DNA of 64,000 bases from Massilia putida. GTDB taxonomy: Bacteria > Pseudomonadota > Gammaproteobacteria > Burkholderiales > Burkholderiaceae_D. The notes beneath the pieces are model-generated. The model was given only the letters and a program-made list of their open reading frames with translations, did no database searches and was not told the origin of the DNA. Positions within the stretch are counted from its first letter, which is position 1. Each line of letters starts with the position of its first letter. Location of the stretch: contig NZ_CP019037.1 of assembly GCF_001941825.1 (NCBI RefSeq), positions 393,182 through 457,181 of the forward strand, in the 5' to 3' direction. Of the stretch, positions 36,809 through 44,981 are shown piece by piece. A program made the translations under genes and the position numbers.

Positions 36809-37289
36809 AGGTATCGGAAATCTCCAGCATCCTGGCCCGGGCCGGCCTGCCGGCGCTGACACGCGAGCAACTGCACGAGCTGGCCGGCTGCGACGCCGGC
36901 AGGGTTTTCGGCCAGGCGCTGCGCGCCTTTGACGAGGGCGACCCGGCGCAGCGCGACGTGCTCGAGGCAACCGTGCGGGCGGCGGCTCCCGGCGTGCGCG
37001 CCACGTTGCGCGGCCTTGGCGCCAACCTGCCACTCGACCAGCTGGTGACGATCGCCCGCAAGGAACAGCGCCGGCTGTTCGATGCGCTCGACGCAATCGC
37101 GCAACGCGGCGCACCCGCAGCGAACGCCAGGCGCTACCTCTGCGGGCTGGGAGTCATTCCGGCCTTCCCCGATGCACCGACCACGGAACCTGCGGCCGCC
37201 CCCTATTACTCGTTCAAGGTATTCGGTACAGGGGCCGCGCTGTGCATCGCCGAGGCGCAGACGCGGGCGACGCGCCAGTACACGGTAAA
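36805..37289 (+). pseudogene. 5' part of unknown 285-residue gene, split by Tn3 element
   Basis: The ATG at 36805 overlaps the repaired recombinase stop. This part encodes 161 full codons (MKVSEISSILARAGLPAL onward) with helical N-terminal repeats and no domain I recognise. It reaches the GTAAA target duplication at 37285-37289 and then runs into the transposon, stopping two codons later. The 3' part is at 50419-50791. Joining across one GTAAA copy restores a single 858-nt frame. Without the transposon it would form an operon with the recombinase and converge on the replication initiator. Confidence 0.85.
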
Positions 37290-37327
37290 GGGGTAACTAC
37301 AGAATTTGGAAAAAATAGTACGCTAAG
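37290..37327 (+). repeat. Tn3-family left terminal inverted repeat
   Basis: A 38-bp repeat beginning GGGGTAACTACAGAATTTGG; preceded by the target copy GTAAA. It matches the right repeat at most positions. Confidence 0.95.
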
Positions 37328-37328
37328 A

Positions 37329-38550
37329 GGGTGTAGACAAAATCAATAACGTAGCTGTGGCATGCTATCCCGATGTCGAAGGAGCATGCCATGGCAACGA
37401 GAGATCGACTCGACGGCATTGAGCCGTCAAGCAATGCAGGAGGCAGGCCGCCGGCATTGAAGCCTGAGCATATCGCGGTTTTGCACGATATCGTGGCGGA
37501 GCGCCCAGGCTAGCTTGAGTGAAATCGCCGACGAGCTGCACCACCGCTGTGGATTACGCGTGTGCGATGCAACGATTCGTCGTGCGCTGCGTGCACAAGG
37601 CATCGTACGACTCAAGCCAGTGCGTCGGGCGTGTGCGGAGCGAGCCGAGGGCGCCAAGCGGTATGGCTACACGGCAGCGCACCGACGCGAGGACATATCG
37701 CCGTACAGCACCAACTTGACAGACGCCGAATGGGAGCTGGTCGCTGATTTGTTCGAGCGAGTACCGGGACAACGAGGCACGCCCGTGCATTACAGCCGCC
37801 GCGATCTCGTGAATGCGTGCTCGTATGTGCTTCGAACGGGCTGCGCCTGGCGACTGTTACCCGAGTCGTTCCCACCCTGGCAGGCGGTGTACAAGGCGTT
37901 TTCGCGCTGGGTTGGAGCCGGCGTATTCGAGCTGATGCAGGACCGGCTGCGTGAACAATGGCGTGCACGCATGGGACGCGCGAGCACCCCGAGCGCAGCG
38001 GTGATCGATGCACAGTCCACTCGCGCCTCGCCGCAGGGTGGCGAAAGCGGATTCGATGCAGGCAAGAAGGTCAAAGGGCGAAAGCGCAATCTCGTGGTTG
38101 ATACGATGGGGCTACTCATCGCCGTCACGGTCACCGCCGCGAGCGTGCAGGACCGGGATGCTGCCGCAGCCGTGGTTACACAAGCGTGCGCCAAAAGCCC
38201 TCGGCTAAAAAAGCTTTATACCGATGGCGCATACGGCGGGAAATGTGCCCATGACATCGAGCGGACGCATCATCTTCGTGTCGAAGTCGTTCGTCGTCCA
38301 GGTAACAGCACGATCGGAACGCTGCATGATTCCAAGGCGGCACCTGGGCCAACTGCTGTTTTCAACTCAGGATTCACGATCCTGCCCAAGCGCTGGGTCG
38401 TTGAACGAACCCACGCGTGGACCGAACGCTGGCGCCGCACAGTGATGCATCACGACGCAAACTCGCTGTGTCGGCGGCTTGGGTTTGGCTGGCCGAGGCG
38501 CGTATACTACTCAGCAGGCTCGCGTATCAAGGTTGATTTTGTCCACACCC
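37329..38550 (+). mobile_element. IS5-family element inserted just inside Tn3 left repeat
   Basis: The 18-bp ends GGGTGTAGACAAAATCAA (37329-37346) and its inverted copy with one mismatch (38533-38550) delimit a 1222-bp element starting two bases after the Tn3 repeat. TAAGA occurs just outside both ends (37324-37328 and 38553-38557), but two bases separate it on the right, so a target duplication is not certain. Confidence 0.82.
37391..38536 (+). pseudogene. IS5-family transposase with fused HTH, two frameshifts
   Basis: Frame one (37391-37513) encodes the start of an IS630-like helix-turn-helix (GGRPPALKPEHIAVLHDIVAERP) and stops. The protein resumes at 37515 in another frame (SLSEIADELHHRCGLRV) and continues through an IS5-type DDE domain (NLTDAEWELVADLF, VIDAQSTRASPQGG, LYTDGAYGG, RWVVERTHAW). 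Near 38465 a second shift is needed to reach the usual end WLAEARILLSRLAYQG, stopping at 38536. The first shift might be programmed; the second argues for decay. Confidence 0.82.
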
Positions 38551-38717
38551 TGTAAGAACGCCTACCAAAACCTATTAGTAACAAAAATGGCAACCGACGC
38601 CGGCACGGAGTTATAGACAATTTGCTCATCTAAGCCAAAGCTGCCCATGCGTTGCGTCTCCAGCTTTTCACCGGAACCAATGGACGCTACGTATTTGCAC
38701 TGTTACAATACCGCCCG

Positions 38718-38822
38718 TCATTGGGGAGTAGCTACCTTTCTCTGAAAGGAGCTTGCGTCAACATCCTTGGCCAGCAGGCCATGGCGCAAGCGGCTCGTCG
38801 AGCCTTGCAAGACCTTTGGCCA
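38718..38822 (+). ncRNA. yybP-ykoY (manganese) riboswitch
   Basis: The hallmark elements occur in order: GGGGAGTAGC (38723-38732), CGTCAACATC (38756-38765) and GCAAGACCTTTGGC (38807-38820), with complementary arms between them. This is the yybP-ykoY aptamer, which binds Mn2+ and turns on Mn2+/cation export or exchange genes. The natural downstream gene is the exchanger at 40300, but an IS256 copy is inserted 6 bp past the aptamer. A stem at 40196-40232 (GCCGGACG/CGTCCGGC) on the other side of the IS may be the displaced expression platform. Confidence 0.8.
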
Positions 38823-38828
38823 TATTGC

Positions 38829-40179
38829 GAGGGTGTAAATAATATTGTGTAAACGGTCATTTGGCAGGACACTGCCGCCATTAGGAGAAACGATGACCGT
38901 TGTAAAGCGTAACAAGCGGGCCAAGCCCGATCCGGAACTGCTCAAACTTGCCGACGGCCTGCTGGCAAACTACCAGAAGCCCGAGGACCTGATCGGCGAA
39001 AATGGGCTGCTCAAGCAGCTCACCAAGATGCTGGTCGAGCGCGCGCTGGAAGTCGAGATGACCGACCACCTGGGCCACGACAAAAGCGGCGAGGTGACCA
39101 ACAGCACTGCCAACACCCGCAACGGCCATAGCATCAAGACGCTCAAGGGCGATTTCGGCGCGCTGCCGCTTGACGTTCCTCGCGACCGCCAGGGCACGTT
39201 CGAGCCGCAGATCGTCGTCAAGCATCAGACACGCTGGACCGGCTTCGACGACAAAATCATCTCGCTCTACGCGCGTGGCCTGAGCGTGCGGGAGATCCAA
39301 AGCCATCTGGAAGAGATGTACGGCACCGAGGTGTCACCGACCCTCATTTCCAACGTCACGGACGCTGTCAGCGAGGATGTGAAGCTCTGGCAGGCCCGCC
39401 CGCTCGACGCCGTGTACCCGATCCTCTATCTCGACTGCATTCACGTCAAGGTGCGCGACAACGGCGCGGTGCGTACCAAGGCGGTCTACCTGGCCATCGG
39501 CGTCAACATGGATGGCCACAAGGAGGTGCTGGGCCTGTGGATCTCCCAAACTGAAGGCGCGAAGTTCTGGCTGCAGGTCGTGACCGAGCTAAAAAATCGT
39601 GGCGTGCAGGACATATTCATCGCCTGCGTCGACGGCCTGAAAGGCTTCCCGGACGCCATCGAGGCGGTCTACCCGCAGACCTCGGTTCAGCTGTGCATCG
39701 TTCACATGGTGCGCAACAGCCTGAATTTCGTGCCCTGGAAAGCGCAGAAGGAAGTCGCCGCCGATCTGAAGTTGATTTACAGTGCAGCCACTACCGACGA
39801 GGCTGAACTCAGGCTTGCCGAATTCGAAGATAAATGGGATAAACAGTATAAACCGATAGGTCAGTCCTGGCGCCGTAACTGGGCGCGCGTCATACCGTTC
39901 TTCGACTACCCGCCGGAAATCCGAAAGGTGATATACACCACGAACGCTATTGAATCGATTAACATGAGCCTGCGAAAAGTGACCAAGGCCCGCAGTTCCT
40001 TTCCGACCGATGAAGCTGTCAGCAAGCTGTTTTATCTTGCCCTGAACAACATCAGCAAGAAGTGGACGATGCCGATACGGGACTGGAAAGCTGCGTTAAA
40101 CCGCTTCGCCATCCAGTTTGAAGACCGGGTGCCGCAGACTTAAACGAAGAATCGTTTACACAGAATCTGGTACACCCCC
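38829..40179 (+). mobile_element. IS256-family element, 8-bp target duplication CATATTGC
   Basis: The 1351-bp element has imperfect inverted ends (GAGGGTGTAAATAATATTGT at the left; the right end inverted begins GGGGGTGTACCAGATTCTGT). CATATTGC flanks both sides (38821-38828 and 40180-40187), an 8-bp duplication typical of IS256. It contains one intact transposase gene and separates the riboswitch from its gene. Confidence 0.88.
38893..40143 (+). CDS. IS256-family (mutator) transposase
   Basis: A 416-residue mutator-type transposase, the normal size. AGGAG precedes the ATG at 38893. Visible signatures include LYLDCIHVKVRD (first catalytic Asp), the second Asp in ACVDGLKGFPDAI, the C/D(2)H region QLCIVHMVRNSL, and the catalytic Glu in TTNAIESINMSLRK. 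The reading frame is intact, so this element may still be mobile. Confidence 0.93.
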   Translation: MTVVKRNKRAKPDPELLKLADGLLANYQKPEDLIGENGLLKQLTKMLVERALEVEMTDHLGHDKSGEVTNSTANTRNGHSIKTLKGDFGALPLDVPRDRQGTFEPQIVVKHQTRWTGFDDKIISLYARGLSVREIQSHLEEMYGTEVSPTLISNVTDAVSEDVKLWQARPLDAVYPILYLDCIHVKVRDNGAVRTKAVYLAIGVNMDGHKEVLGLWISQTEGAKFWLQVVTELKNRGVQDIFIACVDGLKGFPDAIEAVYPQTSVQLCIVHMVRNSLNFVPWKAQKEVAADLKLIYSAATTDEAELRLAEFEDKWDKQYKPIGQSWRRNWARVIPFFDYPPEIRKVIYTTNAIESINMSLRKVTKARSSFPTDEAVSKLFYLALNNISKKWTMPIRDWKAALNRFAIQFEDRVPQT

Positions 40180-40195
40180 CATATTGCCCTTCCAG

Positions 40196-40232
40196 GCCGG
40201 ACGGGGCGTATGGTCATCGGTTTTCGTCCGGC
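40196..40232 (+). promoter_or_regulatory. Hairpin, possible displaced riboswitch expression platform
   Basis: An 8-bp GC-rich stem (GCCGGACG at 40196-40203, CGTCCGGC at 40225-40232) followed 15 bp later by a run of eight A and 68 bp before the exchanger ATG. It lies on the gene side of the IS256 copy. Confidence 0.35.
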
Positions 40233-40299
40233 TTGGAGCTGTCGTGTCAAAAAAAATCTTCCGTACTGATTCCGCCGCCGTGGTTCTCATGGTGGCGCC

Positions 40300-41310
40300 A
40301 TGCTAGTCCCCTTCGTCCTCCTCCTTCTTTCGGCCGCTGCAATCTATGTGTCGTGCGAATATTTCGTCAACGGCGTGGAATGGGTGGGCCATCGCTTCGG
40401 CATGTCGCAGACCGCGACCGGGACAGTGCTTGCGGCCTTCGGTACTGCACTGCCTGAGAGCGTCGTGACCTTCGTTGCCGTCGTCTTCGGGCACGATGCG
40501 GCGCACAAGGAAATCGGTGTCGGCGCCGCCCTTGGCGGCCCCTTGGTTCTCGCAACCATTGCCTATGCCGTGGTCGGCATCGCGTTCATGACCGTCAAGA
40601 ATACGCAAGAGCGCCGCGCGCAAGAGCGCCGCGTCGTTTCACGTCCAGCAAGGCGGCGCCTATTGGACGACCAACGATGGTTCCTGGCGATTTTCGTATG
40701 TAAGGTCGCCTTGGGCCTCGTCGCGTTCGCATTCAAGCCGTGGCTTGGTGTGCTCTTCTTGCTTGCATACGCGGCCTATGTCTGGCGCGAGATAACTGCT
40801 TCAGGTGAGACAGCAGACGCCGAGGAACTTGAGCCTTTGAAACTTACACCGCGCGCCAAGAACCCGCGTACCCTGTGGGCGGTCCTGCAGACGGTTGGCG
40901 CACTGGTCGCGATCTTCGCTGCTTCCCAATTGTTCGTGCGCGAAATCGGCGTGGTAGGACCTCTCCTCGGGTTGCCGGCGCAATTGGTCGCATTACTGCT
41001 GAGCCCAATCGCGACGGAGCTACCGGAAACCATGAACGCCGTCATCTGGGTCCGGCAAGGAAAGTCGGACCTGGCACTTGCCAACATCAGCGGCGCGATG
41101 ATGATCCAGGCGACTATACCAAGCGCGCTTGGCCTCCTATTCACTCCATGGATGCTGGACCGTACGCTCGTATGGGCTGCAGTTGTGACGGTCGCGTCCA
41201 TCGTCGGGCTGTACTGGTTTTTGAAGCACCGCCATTTGAGTGCCAGGAAACTCGCCGCGTTCGGGGCTCTGTACATCGTGTTCGCTGCTGGCGTCCCGTT
41301 CTTGATGTAA
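40300..41310 (+). CDS. Sodium/calcium exchanger family membrane protein
   Basis: A 336-residue CaCA-superfamily antiporter with about 10 membrane segments. The two inverted alpha-repeats are visible: GTALPESVVTFVAV (about 48-61) and SPIATELPETMNAVIWV (about 237-253), each carrying the conserved acidic ion-binding Glu. The ATG at 40300 has only a weak GGTGG upstream. The gene follows a yybP-ykoY aptamer, so Mn2+ or Ca2+ export is the likely function. The IS256 insertion between aptamer and gene probably uncouples regulation. Confidence 0.85.
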   Translation: MLVPFVLLLLSAAAIYVSCEYFVNGVEWVGHRFGMSQTATGTVLAAFGTALPESVVTFVAVVFGHDAAHKEIGVGAALGGPLVLATIAYAVVGIAFMTVKNTQERRAQERRVVSRPARRRLLDDQRWFLAIFVCKVALGLVAFAFKPWLGVLFLLAYAAYVWREITASGETADAEELEPLKLTPRAKNPRTLWAVLQTVGALVAIFAASQLFVREIGVVGPLLGLPAQLVALLLSPIATELPETMNAVIWVRQGKSDLALANISGAMMIQATIPSALGLLFTPWMLDRTLVWAAVVTVASIVGLYWFLKHRHLSARKLAAFGALYIVFAAGVPFLM

Positions 41311-41413
41311 TCGCTGAATGAAGCGAGCGGCAGCTCGCGCTGCCGCTCGATAGCGGTATCTGAATCAACACAAGCTGACGGTAACAGTTTTCGATCGACG
41401 CTCGCTTCGGGTA

Positions 41414-41434
41414 ATATACCCCCTTACCCTATAT
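41414..41434. promoter_or_regulatory. C-tract operator for RcnR/DmeR-type repressor
   Basis: A C-rich core ACCCCCTTACCC is flanked by ATAT on both sides, 15 bp before the dmeR start. CsoR/RcnR-family proteins recognise such G/C tracts with AT flanks. Probable autoregulatory site for dmeR-dmeF. Confidence 0.55.
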
Positions 41435-41448
41435 TTGAAGGTATACAT

Positions 41449-41724
41449 GTGTCTCACACAACAAGAGAAAAGGCAAAGCTGCTTGCTCGCGTACGCCGTA
41501 TACGTGGGCAAGTAGAGGCGATCGAACGCGCCCTGGAGTCTGAAGCCGGGTGTGCCGAGGTTCTGCACCTGCTGGCTGCCGGCCGCGGTGCCATGAACGG
41601 CCTGATGGCCGAAGTGATCGGAGACCATGTTCGCGAACACGTCGCAGCGAGCGACCTGTCAGAAGCCGCGCGTGCGGAAGGCGCGAGCGAACTCCTCGAT
41701 GTAATCCGAGCCTATCTCAAGTAG
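41449..41724 (+). CDS. dmeR: RcnR/FrmR-family metal-responsive repressor (DmeR-like)
   Basis: A 91-residue all-helical CsoR-superfamily repressor. It has His3, Cys35, His60 and His64, the set that binds Ni(II)/Co(II) in RcnR; metal binding would release DNA. The GTG at 41449 is used because the ATG two bases upstream is out of frame. The C-tract operator lies directly upstream, and dmeF follows two genes later. Together this fits a DmeR that derepresses Co/Ni efflux. FrmR (formaldehyde) is less likely since the His set is complete. Confidence 0.85.
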   Translation: MSHTTREKAKLLARVRRIRGQVEAIERALESEAGCAEVLHLLAAGRGAMNGLMAEVIGDHVREHVAASDLSEAARAEGASELLDVIRAYLK

Positions 41725-41729
41725 CAGCT

Positions 41730-41906
41730 ATGGCCGTGAAATCGCCATGTGTCGAGCTATGCCAGTTCGACGGCAAGACCGGCTATTGCACAGGATGTCT
41801 GCGCACGCTCGCCGAAGCGCGTGAGTGGAAGAAGATGACGGATCACCGCAGGCATCACATCATCAACGAACGCGCACGGCGCGAGAAAAAGCTGGCCGGG
41901 CGATAG
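41730..41906 (+). CDS. DUF1289 small cysteine-rich protein
   Basis: A 58-residue protein with SPCVELCQFDGKTGYCTGCLRTL, the four-Cys pattern of DUF1289. It starts 5 bp after dmeR and ends 22 bp before dmeF, so it is in the same transcript. The cysteines may bind a metal or Fe-S centre; the function is unknown. Its location between a metal sensor and an efflux pump hints at metal handling. Confidence 0.8.
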   Translation: MAVKSPCVELCQFDGKTGYCTGCLRTLAEAREWKKMTDHRRHHIINERARREKKLAGR

Positions 41907-41928
41907 CGCAGCCGGCCGAGGAAACCTT

Positions 41929-43290
41929 ATGCAAGACCTGACACACTTTCATGCACCGGCCCCGGATCGTCCCCAACCGGAGACGGAAATGAGCCGTTTC
42001 GAAGACGCCGCCTTCGGCGCGGGCCACGACCACATTTTTCTGGGTGCCGGCCACGAAAACAATGAACGCAAGACGTGGGCGGTTATTGCGCTGTGCAGTG
42101 CGATGATGCTGCTCGAAATCGTCGGGGGGAGCCTGTTCGGCTCACTGGCGCTGGTCGCGGACGGCCTGCACATGTCCACCCATGCCGGGGCGATGCTGAT
42201 TGCGGCGCTCGCGTACACCTATGCGCGCAAGCACGCAAGCGACCCGCGCTTCGTGTTCGGCACCGGCAAGCTCGGCGACCTGGCCGGGTTCACGAGTGCC
42301 ATTGTGCTCGCGATGATTGCCCTCCTGATCGGTTACGAGGCCGTTACACGTTTCCTCTCACCGGTGCCCATCCACTTCGGCGAGGCGATTCCAGTCGCAA
42401 TCGTCGGCCTGCTAGTCAACATCGCGAGCGTCTGGCTGTTGAGCGGCGACCATCATGGACACAGCCACGGTCACAGCCATGGCCATGGCCATGGACACAG
42501 CCACGGTCTCGACCATGATGATGAGCACGACCATGAGGAAGAAGCGCAGCGGATCGTGACGTCATCTGGGGTGGTTTCCCTGTCGATCTTCGAAGATGGC
42601 GTACCGCCCGTTTTCCGTCTTGCCTCCGAATCCGCAAGCTGGAAGGTGGCGCCTTCGGCGCTTTCTGTCACGACGGTCCGTCCCAACGGCTTGCAACAAT
42701 CCTTTGCGTTCGCGGACCAAGGCGGATACCTCGAGTCGAAGGACGAGATTCCGGAGCCGCATGCATTCAAGGTCATCGTCCGGCTGCCGGATGGTGAACA
42801 CACGGTCGAGTTCGAAGAACACACGCACGACCACGACGACGGTCATGATGCCGCTCACCGTGACCACAACATGCGCGCCGCTTATATCCACGTTATGGCA
42901 GACGCAGCCGTCTCGGTACTGGCCATCATCGGCCTCGTCCTTGCAAAGGAGTTCAACTGGCCGTGGATGGACCCGCTGGCTGGTGTCATCGGTGCATTGG
43001 TGATCGCAAACTGGTCATTCGGTCTGATGCGCGACACTGGTGGCATCCTCCTGGACATGAACACCGACCGTAAGATGGCTGACAAGGTGCATAACGTGAT
43101 CGAGGACGGTGGAGATAAAGTGCTCGATCTGCACGTATGGCGGGTTGGCCCAGGCCACATGAGCGCGCTGGTTACTATTGTTACTGAAGACTTACAGCGC
43201 AATCCCGCTTTCTATCATGAAAAGCTCGATCGTTTAAAAGGCCTTTCTCATCTGACTGTTGAGGTCAATCAGGTGCGCGGTTCGGTATAG
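41929..43290 (+). CDS. dmeF: Cation diffusion facilitator, Co/Ni efflux DmeF
   Basis: A 453-residue CDF transporter. The N-terminal His-rich GHDHIFLGAGHENNERKTW and the metal-site motif ADGLHMSTH (Asp78, His81) are typical of DmeF. A long His-rich cytoplasmic loop lies at about 175-202, a second HDHDDGHD stretch near 300, and an inserted domain lies between them. It exports Co2+/Ni2+ (and perhaps Zn2+) against protons at the inner membrane. GAGGAAAC precedes the ATG. It forms an operon with dmeR and DUF1289. Confidence 0.9.
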   Translation: MQDLTHFHAPAPDRPQPETEMSRFEDAAFGAGHDHIFLGAGHENNERKTWAVIALCSAMMLLEIVGGSLFGSLALVADGLHMSTHAGAMLIAALAYTYARKHASDPRFVFGTGKLGDLAGFTSAIVLAMIALLIGYEAVTRFLSPVPIHFGEAIPVAIVGLLVNIASVWLLSGDHHGHSHGHSHGHGHGHSHGLDHDDEHDHEEEAQRIVTSSGVVSLSIFEDGVPPVFRLASESASWKVAPSALSVTTVRPNGLQQSFAFADQGGYLESKDEIPEPHAFKVIVRLPDGEHTVEFEEHTHDHDDGHDAAHRDHNMRAAYIHVMADAAVSVLAIIGLVLAKEFNWPWMDPLAGVIGALVIANWSFGLMRDTGGILLDMNTDRKMADKVHNVIEDGGDKVLDLHVWRVGPGHMSALVTIVTEDLQRNPAFYHEKLDRLKGLSHLTVEVNQVRGSV

Positions 43291-43327
43291 GAAACAGAGT
43301 CGAGTCTATCGATAAAATAGGCCGATA

Positions 43328-43560
43328 GGGGCACCTCAGAAAACGGAAAATAAAGCACGCTAAGCCGTTGGTGCTGCCAGAGCTGCCTGAACTTGCCTGC
43401 ACCTACCTTTGCACTGCTACGCCAGACGTAATCGTCGGTCACGGTGATCTGCTCCCAGCTACGCGGCGATAAGTGCTGCAATGCAACAGGCCCATGTCAA
43501 TGCGCTGGCCTGGCCACACAGCTCATCCGTAGCCCGGTCACGAAAATAAGCGCGTTCTCT
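43328..43560 (-). pseudogene. Relic of a second Tn3-type (Tn501/Tn21-like) end with tnpA tail
   Basis: 43328-43364 reads GGGGCACCTCAGAAAACGGA and ends in CACGCTAAG, the terminal repeat type of the Tn21/Tn501 group and different from the repeats of the enclosing transposon. Next to it the minus strand encodes a tnpA C-terminal fragment: LQHLSPRSWEQITVTDDYVW and KVGAGKFRQL, preceded in another frame by FRDRATDELCGQASALT. The rest of tnpA is gone. It marks an earlier transposition or recombination inside this transposon. Confidence 0.75.
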
Positions 43561-43570
43561 AGGTTACGTC

Positions 43571-44947
43571 TTAGAACTCCAAGTGGACGCGGAACCCAAG
43601 GATTGATACCGGTCCGCGATCCTTGTTGTAAGCCGGATTGTTGACGTGTTGATAATTTAGAGCGAGCGTTGCGTTGGGAGTCATCCGCATCAAATAATAT
43701 GTCTCGACAATCTTTTCGGCTCCATAGTTTAATTTTCCGTCGCCGATAAGAATACCGATACCGCCAGCCTTAAAATAATCTTCTGCCGCCGCCGACATTC
43801 CGTTGACGACTCCTGCAATACCAATTGTATCATTTCCGCGTCCCCAGCGATCGCCTTTCACCGAAACCCCAGCCGAAAGCGATTTGTTAATTTCTGTAAA
43901 CTCGTACGCTTCCTTACTACCGTCATTCATACTCGCGCGAACGAAGACACCAAAATCAGATGCTACTTCTTGCTCTGCGTTGATAACGAAGCCTAGACGT
44001 GTGCTGAGACGGCGGACCGAGGCCGCGCTAGGAATACCACCTGTTTGGGTCGTCATTTGTATTGCATCGCGATAATTGGCCATGCTCCCCCGGTTAGCAA
44101 ACGCCATTATTTTCAGTTTGCCGGGGTGGCCTTGCCACTTATGGCGATGCTCAAATTCGCCTACGGCCATGAACTGGCTAAAGTCAACACCGGTGATCTT
44201 TCCATTTGGCTCTTTGGACAGTTGAAATAGGCCGCCACGTAATGTCCACACATTTCTCGTCCATTCGGCGGCGACACCATACGTGAATCCCCATGCATCA
44301 GCAGCATAATCGAACGCGCCGGCATCAATCACGGACCAGTTCAGAAAATCAGCTCGGGGGTCGTGGGCATAACTGTTAGTATCAAATATGTCAACTACTG
44401 AAAACTTACCAAATGTCAATATTAGGTTATCAGACTGATTTGACCCACCCAACTGATTCGCGCTTGCCTCAATTTTTTCTAAGTCACCACCTAACGGGAT
44501 CACTTGACGAATGAAGGCTCGTGGAAGGCGTAGGTATGGCGTATTTGCTCCGATCTTATAAGCTTCACCACTCGGGAAGCCCGCCATGCCGACAGTATTG
44601 CTCAATCCAAAGCCCTGGTCGATTTCCGGGTTAAGCCACAATTCAGCACCGCTCCACAACCGAACTCCAACGTATAAGGTCACATCCGTCGTTTCCTCCG
44701 CGCGAGCATTAGCAATCAAACTGTTCGGTCCGCTATAGGGCGATCTGAAATCAGGGTGTTTTTGTGTCACATTGGTGACTTGGCCATGCACGGCCCACGC
44801 TTGGGCATCCGTTATGTCCTGATCGGAGGCGTTGTCGGCAGCGTATGCCATACCACTGCAAAGACCGAGGACGATAACGCGTACTAACGCGTACATGATG
44901 GGTGGCTTTTGTCTAAGTTGGACAGCGTCGGCTAAAATTTTTTTCAT
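43571..44947 (-). CDS. OprB-family carbohydrate-selective porin
   Basis: A 458-residue outer-membrane protein with an N-terminal signal region ending near AYA (about residue 36) and a C-terminal Phe (VHLEF). The OprB pattern is recognisable in AWAVHGQVTNVTQKHPDF, GAELWLNPEIDQGFGLSN and the C-terminal MRMTPNATLALNYQHVNNPAYN. Base composition is clearly lower in GC than the host genes, indicating separate origin. It follows the Nramp-related gene by 34 bp on the same strand, so the pair may bring a cation across both membranes (inference). Confidence 0.87.
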   Translation of the reverse strand: MKKILADAVQLRQKPPIMYALVRVIVLGLCSGMAYAADNASDQDITDAQAWAVHGQVTNVTQKHPDFRSPYSGPNSLIANARAEETTDVTLYVGVRLWSGAELWLNPEIDQGFGLSNTVGMAGFPSGEAYKIGANTPYLRLPRAFIRQVIPLGGDLEKIEASANQLGGSNQSDNLILTFGKFSVVDIFDTNSYAHDPRADFLNWSVIDAGAFDYAADAWGFTYGVAAEWTRNVWTLRGGLFQLSKEPNGKITGVDFSQFMAVGEFEHRHKWQGHPGKLKIMAFANRGSMANYRDAIQMTTQTGGIPSAASVRRLSTRLGFVINAEQEVASDFGVFVRASMNDGSKEAYEFTEINKSLSAGVSVKGDRWGRGNDTIGIAGVVNGMSAAAEDYFKAGGIGILIGDGKLNYGAEKIVETYYLMRMTPNATLALNYQHVNNPAYNKDRGPVSILGFRVHLEF

Positions 44948-44981
44948 TAGATTCTTTCCGCTAGAAACAGATAGTCTACCC

